Below are positions 17,010-25,067 of a stretch of 64,000 nt of DNA, piece after piece. The stretch lies in the NCBI RefSeq assembly GCF_000753735.1, contig NZ_JPIN01000001.1, forward strand, positions 496,001 to 560,000. Reading direction: 5' to 3'. The number at the start of each line of letters is the position of its first letter. The first letter of the stretch is position 1. This DNA comes from Pseudidiomarina atlantica. GTDB lineage: Bacteria; Pseudomonadota; Gammaproteobacteria; Enterobacterales; Alteromonadaceae. Made by a program: the position numbers and the translations under genes. The notes below the pieces were generated by a model. The model was not told the DNA's origin and searched no databases. It was given only the letters and a program-made list of their open reading frames with translations.

Positions 17010-17570
17010 ATGAGTATTTTACATTTAGACTCGGGGTTATTTATTGAACAATCAGTGAGCCGTAAACTCAGCAAGCAAATCGTCGAGCGCATCGCCAAAG
17101 CTGATGACACTGTTGTTTACCGCGACCTCGTCAGCAATCCAGTGCCACATCTTGACGCTGAAACTTTGCTGGCAGAAAACAACGAGCTGACGCAAACCTT
17201 ATTAGACGAAGTTTTTGCTGCTGACACGCTAGTGATTGGTGCCCCAATGTATAACTTCACGATTCCAACGCAATTGAAAGCCTGGTTAGACCGTATTTTG
17301 AAAGCGGGCGTGACTTTTAAGTACACCGAACAGGGCCCGGAAGGTTTGCTGAAGGGTAAGAAAGTCTATATTGCTTCAGGTCGTGGTGGTATCTATAGCG
17401 AAGGCGCGGCAGCAGCCATGGACCATCAAGAAAGCTATCTGCGTAATGCATTAGGTTTCGTTGGCATCACTGACATCACCGTGATTCGTGCAGAAGGTGT
17501 CAACCTTGGTGAAGAGCCTCGTCAACAAGCACTTGCTGCCGCCGACGAGGCCATCGCAGAACTCGCTTAA
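17010..17570 (+). CDS. azoR: FMN-dependent NAD(P)H:quinone/azo reductase
   Basis: Flavodoxin-like FMN enzyme that reduces quinones and azo compounds by two electrons, protecting against electrophile stress. The 186-aa protein has the AzoR signatures GAPMYNFTIPTQLKAWLDRI and a C-terminal GxRGG-type loop (SGRGGIY). The ATG at 17010 is chosen because GGAG is seven bases upstream; the frame is open to 16971. Slightly shorter than E. coli AzoR (201 aa). It is divergent from a LysR regulator. Confidence 0.92.
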   Translation: MSILHLDSGLFIEQSVSRKLSKQIVERIAKADDTVVYRDLVSNPVPHLDAETLLAENNELTQTLLDEVFAADTLVIGAPMYNFTIPTQLKAWLDRILKAGVTFKYTEQGPEGLLKGKKVYIASGRGGIYSEGAAAAMDHQESYLRNALGFVGITDITVIRAEGVNLGEEPRQQALAAADEAIAELA

Positions 17571-17593
17571 CCGCTAGTCAGAACGCACTTGTA

Positions 17594-17618
17594 CGAAGCA
17601 GCCTATTGGGCTGCTTCG
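17594..17618. terminator. Stem-loop between convergent azoR and MBL genes
   Basis: CGAAGCAGCC and GGCTGCTTCG pair perfectly (10 bp) around a five-base loop. It covers the stop of the MBL gene (17603). Neither side has a T-tract, so it is not a canonical intrinsic terminator; it may protect 3' ends or slow converging polymerases. Confidence 0.4.
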
Positions 17619-18511
17619 ACACGCGTGGTGTAGTTTGCCGGAACCCAGCGATAACCGTCACCGTCAGCCTTCATGCGACCAATGCCCGGAAAGGCAATAT
17701 GCGCGCCCGCCACCCAGTATTCATTCTCAGCAATCGTTTTAAATAGCGCTAAGCGCTGTGCACGCGCCGCTGCTGGATCGCTGTCATACTGAATGGTCAC
17801 TTCTGGATGGGCAAACTGAACGCCCGCGACATGTAAGGTATCGCCCCACACCACCATAGTTTGACCGCCACTCTCAACATGGTAAACGCTGTGACCTGGG
17901 GTGTGTCCTGAGGTTGGGTTGATCTTAATACCCTCATGAATTTGCTCGCCGTCGGCAAAGGTCTTAAATTTATCTGCGGCTTGATACGGTGCGTACTTAG
18001 CAGCTGCACTCTCCGCTGTAGCGTCGCGCTCATGCACATAAACAGTTGCATTTGGGAAGCTTCGCTTACCGTCGTTGACTAAGCCACTCACATGGTCGCC
18101 ATGGAAATGCGTGATGTACACCGCATCAATATCGTCGACGCTATAGCCTGCAGCGGCTAAGTGGGTGGTCAATTTGCCTAAAGCTGGACTGACGCCCGCC
18201 CCCATGCCGGTATCGATAAGTATCTGATACTCACCGGTGTCGACTAAGAATCCGTTGATTGAGCCTTCGACAGGAGACTCCATAAAATGCTCCGCCATGG
18301 CCTCACGAATTTTATCTTCGTCCCAATGCAGTAACCGATGGGCCGGCATATCGCTGGTGCCATCGTTCAACGCGGTCACCACAAAGTCACCGACATTCAT
18401 ACGATAAAAACCAGGCGCTTGGCCGAGTTGATGATCATCTGCTTGAGCTGTGCTAACGAGCACTGAACTCGCAGCCAATGCGCTTAGCAAAGCCGTTTTC
18501 GATAGTTTCAT
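17603..18511 (-). CDS. Secreted MBL-fold metallo-hydrolase (methyl parathion hydrolase-like)
   Basis: A 302-aa metallo-beta-lactamase-fold hydrolase with a signal peptide (residues 1-22, cleavage before DDHQ). It has the dinuclear metal motif THFHGDHVSG, a downstream His in TSGHTPGHS, the bridging Asp in VVWGDTLH and a final His in AHIAFPG. The start of the mature protein (GFYRMNVGDFVVTALNDG) resembles methyl parathion hydrolase and related lactonase-like enzymes, so esters, lactones or organophosphates are plausible substrates. GAGGA lies seven bases before the ATG at 18511. The precise substrate is unknown. Confidence 0.85.
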   Translation of the reverse strand: MKLSKTALLSALAASSVLVSTAQADDHQLGQAPGFYRMNVGDFVVTALNDGTSDMPAHRLLHWDEDKIREAMAEHFMESPVEGSINGFLVDTGEYQILIDTGMGAGVSPALGKLTTHLAAAGYSVDDIDAVYITHFHGDHVSGLVNDGKRSFPNATVYVHERDATAESAAAKYAPYQAADKFKTFADGEQIHEGIKINPTSGHTPGHSVYHVESGGQTMVVWGDTLHVAGVQFAHPEVTIQYDSDPAAARAQRLALFKTIAENEYWVAGAHIAFPGIGRMKADGDGYRWVPANYTTRVEAAQ

Positions 18512-18580
18512 TGCATCCTCCAATCGTAAGTGCTGCTTTTGCAGCGTGCTGATTAGGTATGGTCGATCGCGCAAAAAAGT

Positions 18581-19861
18581 TCAAAGTTGCGGATAACGGG
18601 CTGCCACCTGAGCACGCAGTTGTTGCGCAAATACCTCGTCAGTCAACTGCGCTAACAGCTCAAAATAAAGATCGGCACTGTCCCGTCGCCCTTGGGTAGC
18701 GAGTTCATTCACGTAAGTAAACCAGAGAAAGTACAGGCCATGTGGATATTGCTGACGAATACGATCGTCAATTTGCTGTGCCCATAACAGGCCGCACGCA
18801 TAATGAATCTCAATCGGGTCGCTGGTGCTTGCGCACTTCTCTTCAGCGCTACGCACGCGATGTTGCAAGTAGATGCCGTTGGCATAAATGGAGCGCAAAT
18901 AACTGAGTGCCATAAACTCCGCCGCCCCCTCATGGATCCATGCTTGGTCGGTAGTGAACTGTCCACCTTGATACAGATGCGCAATTTCATGCGCTACGAA
19001 CCATAGTGTATCTTCCACAAAATAAGGTGCCGTGGCTCGCTCCGCCATACTGTGCCCGTACCAGTGCAGCATCATTTGATTGCCAATCACCCCGCCTTGA
19101 TAACCAAAGCGGCCGTTATCTGTCGGGCTAAAGGATGCCAATAACATGGGTTGCTGCTCCAATAACGGCAGGCGCTGATTAAAGAATGCTTTCATGGGTG
19201 GCACATCGCGCGCCAACCGCTGCTTTAGACTGTCTGGCAAGATCGGGTCGATAATGGTCTGCAAACCATCATCTAATGCCTCACGGGGCGCTTGGGGGCC
19301 AACATAGACCACCACTCCATCGCTCGCTTCTTCGCGCCATTGTAGTTCGCCACGCGCACTCTCGCCCGGCAACCGAATATAATCGCTCAACGGCGCCTGC
19401 ATCGAGAAGTCATAAGTGAAGCGCAAGGCACTCGAACAGCTTTCTGGGCAGACTTTAAAACGCCCACTAAACCAGCCAACACCGCCGTCTGAAAACGGCG
19501 CAAAAGGTGCATAATCTTTACGTAACATGACGTAGCTAGGGGTGAGCTGAAACGCTACGCTGTTAAAGCTATTGCCGTCGACGCGTGCGATATATTCTTG
19601 ATCCGTCTCGCTGTCGATCGCTAAGTAATAATCTGGCTCTAGCGGCTGCCAGCGTTTAATGCGGGAATGATCTGAATTGCGTACAAAAGTGGCGCGTTGC
19701 ACCGGTTCGTCGAACTTGTACGAAACGAACCATTCGTTATCAGCGGTGCGACTCATCGCCACCACAACGTTCGCCACCGAGTTTTCTTTCAACCACGCGG
19801 CGGCCAACCAAATACCTATGGCGCAACCAAGCAGAATGAGTAACACAGGTTTTTTATGCAT
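18581..19861 (-). CDS. Membrane-anchored HExxH metalloprotease-like protein
   Basis: A 426-aa protein with an N-terminal membrane helix or uncleaved signal (residues about 5-22) and a long extracytoplasmic part. Near the C-terminal third it has HEIAHLYQGG followed, 15 residues after HEIAH, by HEGAAEF, a gluzincin-like HExxH...E zinc site with a shorter spacer than the 18 residues of M1 aminopeptidases. The N-terminal half, with a PDZ-free beta-rich pattern, resembles no family I know. ATG 19861 is preferred over TTG 19870 because AAAGG sits eight bases upstream. Likely a periplasmic peptidase; unproven. Confidence 0.65.
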   Translation of the reverse strand: MHKKPVLLILLGCAIGIWLAAAWLKENSVANVVVAMSRTADNEWFVSYKFDEPVQRATFVRNSDHSRIKRWQPLEPDYYLAIDSETDQEYIARVDGNSFNSVAFQLTPSYVMLRKDYAPFAPFSDGGVGWFSGRFKVCPESCSSALRFTYDFSMQAPLSDYIRLPGESARGELQWREEASDGVVVYVGPQAPREALDDGLQTIIDPILPDSLKQRLARDVPPMKAFFNQRLPLLEQQPMLLASFSPTDNGRFGYQGGVIGNQMMLHWYGHSMAERATAPYFVEDTLWFVAHEIAHLYQGGQFTTDQAWIHEGAAEFMALSYLRSIYANGIYLQHRVRSAEEKCASTSDPIEIHYACGLLWAQQIDDRIRQQYPHGLYFLWFTYVNELATQGRRDSADLYFELLAQLTDEVFAQQLRAQVAARYPQL

Positions 19862-19931
19862 CTTCAACAACCTTTATCAGCACCCTTCAAGCATAGGTGT
19901 TCTGAGGTAGGTTGCCTAGTGCTTTTGCCGG

Positions 19932-20228
19932 TCAATTTTGCTCAACAGGAAAATCTTGCTCGCACGGAATACCGTTATCATTATCGTCGAGATGAGTCTC
20001 AGGACAGTTGGAGAGAAAGAACATGGCTTCTTCTTTTGATTTCATCTGATAGCAGTATTGACGACCATCACAGCGAAAATTGGGGTCGCGCTTATAAACT
20101 GCACCCTGCACCCCTTGAACAATTTCTTTGATCAAACCGCGCTCTTCGCCGCGTTTCTCAGCTTCTTGATTGAGGTGATAATTCCAAGCAGCAAGCGCCA
20201 AAATCGCTAGTAATATCCACTTTTTCAT
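19932..20228 (-). CDS. Excalibur-type calcium-binding small protein
   Basis: A 98-aa protein starting at ATG 20228 (GGAG upstream) with an N-terminal membrane helix (MKKWILLAILALAAW) and a C-terminal cysteine-rich domain: CDGRQYC, EEAMFFLSNCP and the DDNDNGIPCE motif. The last is the Excalibur calcium-binding pattern (DxDxDGxxCE) seen in small surface-associated proteins and secreted nucleases. Function unknown. It lies 70 bases downstream of... its own 3' side the HExxH gene begins on the same strand, so the two may be co-transcribed. Confidence 0.75.
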   Translation of the reverse strand: MKKWILLAILALAAWNYHLNQEAEKRGEERGLIKEIVQGVQGAVYKRDPNFRCDGRQYCYQMKSKEEAMFFLSNCPETHLDDNDNGIPCEQDFPVEQN

Positions 20229-20348
20229 TAATGTGTCTCCGCGCGACAACTTTGATGTGGAATCCGACAGTGCGAATGCACTGCTTTTTAACTAGCCTAG
20301 CGTAAGTTAGCCAGATGTAAATCATTAATTCTATTAGGTGATAATGTT

Positions 20349-21230
20349 TTATTTTTGTTTATTTCTACTGCGAATCACTAAACTGATGGCAAATAAAATG
20401 ATCGCGCTGGCAAGTATAAAACGTGAAGTTATCGGCTCATTCACGAATAACAAACCTCCGAGCGCAGCAATGAGCGGGACAGAAAGCTGTGCCACCGCAG
20501 CGGTACTGACACGTAACAGTGGTAAGGCGCGAAACCATAGAGCGTAGCCTACCGCTGAAGTCAGACTGCCGGATACGCCGGCCAGCAACCAACCGTAAAT
20601 TCCGCCACTGGCAGTCCAGTCACCCCAAAATAACGACGGTACGGCCAACAGCAGCGCCCGTTGAAAATGGATCTGAGTATCTAAGAGCGGAGTGCTGGAG
20701 CCGCGTCCAACGGTACTGTAGGCTCCCCAAGCACTGCCCGCCAACAACATCATGGCGACCGCCACGGCGGATAAAGGGTCGGCAAACTGCGGCCAGACTA
20801 AATAGGTAAAACCGGCCAATGCCAAGGCGATGCCACCAAGCTCAATTACGGCAAAACGCTCACCACGCCAAGCCGCTATCAACAACATACTGAGCTGCAC
20901 CGCGGTAAACAGAATCAGCGCGCCGACGCCAGTCGCTAGTTCGATGTAGGCAAAGGCGAATGCGTAGGCATAAAGCAACAACCACAATGCGCCCCACCAG
21001 GGCAGCTTTCGCCTTGCTAAGTATGGTTGTTCGGCCCTTGACTTACCTTGCTGCCAGCGCACCAATAACCACAATGTGATGGCCCCCGTAAGCAAGCGCA
21101 CTAGGCTGAAATTGACTGGATCCATGGCATGGTCAGCCAGTGCCCAGCGACACAAGATCGAGTTGCCGGCGAAAGCAATCAGCGCTAACAGGGTAAAGCC
21201 GATAGTCTTTAGGAGTGGCGATTGCGGCAT
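20349..21230 (-). CDS. DMT-superfamily (EamA) transporter
   Basis: A 293-aa inner-membrane protein with ten predicted helices arranged as two EamA repeats (about residues 10-140 and 150-288), typical of drug/metabolite exporters. Substrate unknown. The ATG at 21230 is chosen because AGGTG lies just upstream; a TTG five codons earlier is possible. Last gene before the suc terminator and read in the same direction, but the terminator at 21256-21292 separates it from sucD. Confidence 0.85.
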   Translation of the reverse strand: MPQSPLLKTIGFTLLALIAFAGNSILCRWALADHAMDPVNFSLVRLLTGAITLWLLVRWQQGKSRAEQPYLARRKLPWWGALWLLLYAYAFAFAYIELATGVGALILFTAVQLSMLLIAAWRGERFAVIELGGIALALAGFTYLVWPQFADPLSAVAVAMMLLAGSAWGAYSTVGRGSSTPLLDTQIHFQRALLLAVPSLFWGDWTASGGIYGWLLAGVSGSLTSAVGYALWFRALPLLRVSTAAVAQLSVPLIAALGGLLFVNEPITSRFILASAIILFAISLVIRSRNKQK

Positions 21231-21255
21231 GGTGCACCTATTCAATTGCGGGCAA

Positions 21256-21292
21256 TAAAAAACCCAGCAACTTCGCAGTTACTGGGTTTTTG
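21256..21292 (-). terminator. Intrinsic terminator after sucD
   Basis: On the minus strand CCCAGTAACT-GCGA-AGTTGCTGGG forms a 10-bp stem with one G-T pair and a GNRA loop, followed by a T-run. The other strand also has a T-run, so it may work both ways. It ends the suc operon 24 bases after the sucD stop. Confidence 0.85.
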
Positions 21293-21315
21293 TTATCACG
21301 TTTTAAACTCGCTGC

Positions 21316-22188
21316 TTACCAGCCAGTTTTCTCGCGTAATGCTTTACCGATGTCAGCTAGGCTGCGAACCGTTTTCACGCCAGCTGCTTCAAGTGCGGCG
21401 AATTTCTCGTCAGCAGTACCTTTACCGCCAGAGATGATCGCACCAGCGTGGCCCATACGCTTACCAGGAGGAGCTGTTACACCCGCAATGTAAGAAACCA
21501 CTGGCTTGCTTACATTGTGCTTGATGTATTCTGCAGCTTCTTCTTCAGCAGTACCACCGATTTCACCGATCATAACGATAGCTTCGGTTTCTGGATCTTT
21601 TTCGAACAACTCAAGGATGTCGATAAAGTTTGAACCAGGAATTGGGTCACCACCGATACCGACACAAGTCGATTGACCGAAGCCTTCGTCAGTGGTTTGC
21701 TTAACCGCTTCATAAGTCAAAGTACCTGAACGCGACACGATACCCACTTTACCTTTCTTGTGGATGTGACCTGGCATGATACCGATCTTGCACTCGTCTG
21801 GGGTGATAACGCCCGGGCAGTTTGGACCGATCATACGCACGCCTTTGTGCGTTAAGTATTCTTTCACGTAAAGCATATCCAAAGTTGGAATGCCTTCAGT
21901 GATACATACGATCAATTCGATACCAGCGTCCGCCGCTTCGACAATTGAATCTTTGCAGAAAGGTGCAGGTACGTAGATAACAGATGCAGTTGCACCAGTC
22001 GCTTCAACCGCTTCACGCACAGTGTTGAAAACTGGCAAGCCTAGGTGCGTTTGACCACCTTTACCTGGCGTCACACCGCCTACCATTTGCGTACCGTAAG
22101 CGATCGCTTGCTCAGAGTGGAAAGTACCCTGACCACCAGTGAAACCCTGGCAGATAACTTTGGTGTTTTTATCGATCAAGATAGACAT
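21316..22188 (-). CDS. sucD: Succinyl-CoA synthetase alpha subunit
   Basis: Converts succinyl-CoA to succinate with ATP/GTP formation in the TCA cycle, as a complex with SucC. The 290-aa protein has the CoA-binding Rossmann fold ([10 protein letters not shown]), the GPNCPG segment, and the phosphorylated active-site His in [10 protein letters not shown] near residue 247. Its ATG overlaps the sucC stop by one base (TAATG) with AGGAGG in front. Highly conserved; length as in E. coli (289). Confidence 0.97.
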   Translation of the reverse strand: MSILIDKNTKVICQGFTGGQGTFHSEQAIAYGTQMVGGVTPGKGGQTHLGLPVFNTVREAVEATGATASVIYVPAPFCKDSIVEAADAGIELIVCITEGIPTLDMLYVKEYLTHKGVRMIGPNCPGVITPDECKIGIMPGHIHKKGKVGIVSRSGTLTYEAVKQTTDEGFGQSTCVGIGGDPIPGSNFIDILELFEKDPETEAIVMIGEIGGTAEEEAAEYIKHNVSKPVVSYIAGVTAPPGKRMGHAGAIISGGKGTADEKFAALEAAGVKTVRSLADIGKALREKTGW

Positions 22189-23354
22189 TATTGACCTCCT
22201 GCCGCAGCAACCACTTTATCAGCAGCGTCAGACAAGCTTTCTGCTGCGATAATGTTCAGGCCACTTTCTGCTAATTTCTGACGACCTAACTCTGCGTTGT
22301 TACCTTCAAGGCGTACAACTACAGGTACTTTCACGCCAACTTCTTCAACCGCGCCCATGATGCCCTCGGCAATCATGTCACAACGGACGATACCGCCGAA
22401 GATGTTCACTAGAACCGCTTTTACTGCATCGTCAGAAAGGATGATTTTGAATGCTTCGGTCACACGCTCTTTAGTCGCGCCGCCACCAACATCCAAGAAG
22501 TTCGCTGGCTCGCCGCCGGCAAGCTTAACGATGTCCATGGTACCCATCGCTAGACCAGCACCATTGACCATACAGCCGATGTTACCGTCAAGTGCAACGT
22601 AGTTCAGTTCCCACTTCGCCGCTTGTGCTTCACGCTCGTCTTCTTGCGAAGGATCGTGCATTTCACGGATTTTTGGCTGACGATAAAGGGCGTTGCTGTC
22701 GATGTTGATTTTGCCGTCCAAGCAGTGCAGGTTGCCTTGCTCGGTGATCACCAACGGGTTGATTTCAAGCAAAGCGAAGTCGTACTGTTCGAACATTTTC
22801 GCCAGACCCAAGAAGATCTTGGTGAACTGCTTCACTTGCTCTGGGTTAAGACCCAATTTGAAACCAAGTTCGCGACCTTGGAAAGGCTGTGCCCCGACGG
22901 TTGGGTCGATCACGGCTTTCAAGATTTTTTCAGGTGTTTCTTCAGCAACTTTCTCGATTTCAACACCACCTTCGGTTGACGCCATGAACACGATTTTACG
23001 TGTCGCACGGTCAACAACTGCGCCTAAGTACAGTTCTGAAGCGATATCAGTGAGGCTCTCAACCAAGATTTTCGCAACTGGCTGACCATTCGCGTCTGTT
23101 TGATACGTCACTAGGTTTTTACCTAGCCAGTTGTCGGCAAACGCGTGCACTTCGTCAAGGCTAGAAACAAGTTTTACACCGCCCGCTTTACCGCGGCCAC
23201 CGGCGTGGACTTGCGCTTTGACAACCCAACGCTCACCGCCAATTTTTTTAGCGGCTTCAACGGCTTCGTCTGCAGTGTCAACTGCGAAGCCTTCAGATAC
23301 TGGCAAACCGAACTCTCTAAAGAGTTGTTTAGCCTGATACTCATGCAAATTCAT
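22188..23354 (-). CDS. sucC: Succinyl-CoA synthetase beta subunit
   Basis: Nucleotide-binding subunit of succinyl-CoA synthetase, 388 aa, identical in length to E. coli SucC. It starts [12 protein letters not shown] and has the ATP-grasp region [23 protein letters not shown], and the C-terminal GGIVRCD and RLEGNNA segments. It is separated from sucB by 143 bases that contain a terminator-like hairpin, so sucCD may be expressed in part from its own promoter; a CGTTTGAA half-site lies at 23370-23377 just upstream. Confidence 0.97.
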   Translation of the reverse strand: MNLHEYQAKQLFREFGLPVSEGFAVDTADEAVEAAKKIGGERWVVKAQVHAGGRGKAGGVKLVSSLDEVHAFADNWLGKNLVTYQTDANGQPVAKILVESLTDIASELYLGAVVDRATRKIVFMASTEGGVEIEKVAEETPEKILKAVIDPTVGAQPFQGRELGFKLGLNPEQVKQFTKIFLGLAKMFEQYDFALLEINPLVITEQGNLHCLDGKINIDSNALYRQPKIREMHDPSQEDEREAQAAKWELNYVALDGNIGCMVNGAGLAMGTMDIVKLAGGEPANFLDVGGGATKERVTEAFKIILSDDAVKAVLVNIFGGIVRCDMIAEGIMGAVEEVGVKVPVVVRLEGNNAELGRQKLAESGLNIIAAESLSDAADKVVAAAGGQ

Positions 23355-23439
23355 GATGATCTTCCGATTCGTTTGAACAACAAAAGCAGCGTCGCGCTGC
23401 TTACCCGAAAATTCGCGCGTATTTTACAGTTTTGCGCGC

Positions 23440-23487
23440 AAAAAAGACAGCCGCATGTGCAATTGTCATGACATCGCAACATGCGGC
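23440..23487 (-). terminator. Hairpin with T-tract between sucB and sucC
   Basis: On the minus strand GCCGCATGT pairs perfectly with ACATGCGGC (9 bp), with a 20-base loop that holds a further palindrome TGTCATGACA. After the stem come TGTC and six Ts. It lies 11 bases after the sucB stop and could terminate or attenuate reading into sucCD. A 14-base perfect palindrome (TTTTGCGCGCAAAA) follows at 23430-23443. Confidence 0.6.
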
Positions 23488-23497
23488 TTCAGTCTAT

Positions 23498-25054
23498 TTA
23501 GATGTCCAACAACAAGCGTTGTGGATCTTCTAACAGTTCTTTGATGGTAACCAAGAAGCCGACTGACTCCTTACCATCGATAATGCGGTGGTCGTATGAC
23601 AACGCCAAATACATCATTGGCAAGATCTCGACTTTACCATCCACTGCCATTGGGCGGTCTTGGATTTTATGCATGCCTAAGATCGCACTTTGTGGTGGGT
23701 TCAAAATTGGCGTTGATAGCAGTGAACCGAACACACCACCATTGGTGATAGTAAAGTTACCGCCTTGCATATCTTCCATCGTCAACTTGCCGTCACGACC
23801 TTTAATCGCAAGGTCACGGATGCCATTTTCGATTTCCGCGATGCTCATTTTGTCGGTATCACGCAACACTGGGGTCACCAGGCCACGCGGCGTCGACACA
23901 GCAATGCTGATATCGAAATAGTTGTGGTACACGATATCGTCGCCATCAATTGACGCGTTCACTTCTGGGAAACGCTTAAGAGCTTCTGTCACAGCCTTCA
24001 CGTAGAAGCCCATGAAACCTAACCGGGTGTCGTGACGCTTCTCAAATTCGTCTTTGTACTTCGAACGCAAGTCCATGATTGGCTTCATGTTAACTTCGTT
24101 AAAGGTAGTCAGCATTGCGGTCGCGTTCTTCGCTTCAAGCAAACGCTTGGCGATGGTCTTACGCAGACGTGTCATAGGCACACGCTTCTGCTCGCGATCA
24201 CCGGCAACGGCTGGAGCTGAGCTCTCGCTCTTGGCTGCTGCAGGCGCCTCTTTCTTGCCACCGTCTTTGACGTGCTTCTCAACGTCTTCTTTGGTGACTC
24301 GTCCGCCTTTACCAGTGCCCTTAACGTCAGATGCTTTAAGGTCGTGCTCTGCGAGTAAACGACGTACGGCAGGACCTGCGACTTCGCTATCACCGTCGTC
24401 ATCCTTGCTATCGTCATTCGAAGACGCAGCAGATTTGTCAGCAGTGTCGGTGTCGTCGGCAGCTGCGCCGGCTTCAACAATACCGATAACGTCATCAGCG
24501 CCCACGGTTGCGCCCTCTTCCTGCTTAATTTCAGCAAGCACACCATCTGCTGGAGCCACAACTTCAAGCACGACTTTATCGGTTTCAATGTCGACTAGGT
24601 TTTGGTCACGGGTGACTTTCTCGCCCGCTTTCACGTGCCAAGTAGCGATAGTTGCGTCGGCAACTGATTCTGGTAACTGTGGTACTTTAACTTCAAGCTT
24701 TTCGCCGCTACCCGATTTTGCTGCTGGCTTGTCGTCAGCTTTTTTGTCGTCTGACTTTTTCTCTGCAGATTTCTCTGACGCTTCAGATTTTTTGTCATCT
24801 GATTTAGCTGCGCCGTCACCTTTCTCGAGCTTACCGATAACTTCATCAGCGCCAACAGTTGCGCCTTCTTCAGCGATAATTTCGCCAATCACACCATCTT
24901 CAGGTGCAACCACTTCGAGGACAACTTTGTCGGTTTCAATATCGACCAGATTTTGATCGCGCGATACTTTATCACCTGGCTTAACGTGCCAAGTAGCGAC
25001 TGTCGCGTCAGCAACAGATTCAGGTAGTTGTGGAACTTTAATATCAATAGCCAT
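23498..25054 (-). CDS. sucB: 2-oxoglutarate dehydrogenase E2 (dihydrolipoyl succinyltransferase) with two lipoyl domains
   Basis: E2 core of 2-oxoglutarate dehydrogenase, transferring succinyl groups to CoA. Unlike the 405-aa E. coli protein it has 518 aa because it carries two lipoyl domains: residues 2-77 with lipoyl Lys 43 (ETDKV) and 120-194 with Lys 160. These are joined by a linker rich in Ser, Lys, Asp and Ala. Then come the E1/E3-binding domain (about 226-262, [11 protein letters not shown]) and the catalytic domain with HRIIDG (His 489, Asp 493). ATG 25054 is chosen over TTG 25060. It follows sucA after 13 bases. Confidence 0.95.
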   Translation of the reverse strand: MAIDIKVPQLPESVADATVATWHVKPGDKVSRDQNLVDIETDKVVLEVVAPEDGVIGEIIAEEGATVGADEVIGKLEKGDGAAKSDDKKSEASEKSAEKKSDDKKADDKPAAKSGSGEKLEVKVPQLPESVADATIATWHVKAGEKVTRDQNLVDIETDKVVLEVVAPADGVLAEIKQEEGATVGADDVIGIVEAGAAADDTDTADKSAASSNDDSKDDDGDSEVAGPAVRRLLAEHDLKASDVKGTGKGGRVTKEDVEKHVKDGGKKEAPAAAKSESSAPAVAGDREQKRVPMTRLRKTIAKRLLEAKNATAMLTTFNEVNMKPIMDLRSKYKDEFEKRHDTRLGFMGFYVKAVTEALKRFPEVNASIDGDDIVYHNYFDISIAVSTPRGLVTPVLRDTDKMSIAEIENGIRDLAIKGRDGKLTMEDMQGGNFTITNGGVFGSLLSTPILNPPQSAILGMHKIQDRPMAVDGKVEILPMMYLALSYDHRIIDGKESVGFLVTIKELLEDPQRLLLDI

Positions 25055-25067
25055 GGTCAATTATCAC

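Noticed and set aside
17594-17618. Stem-loop as an intrinsic terminator
   Set aside because: Perfect stem but without a T-tract on either side, so it was kept only as a low-confidence stem-loop.
24054-24956. 300-codon open frame antisense to sucB
   Set aside because: It is rich in Ser, Ala and Thr because it is the complement of the lipoyl/linker repeats of sucB; no initiation signal and no similarity.
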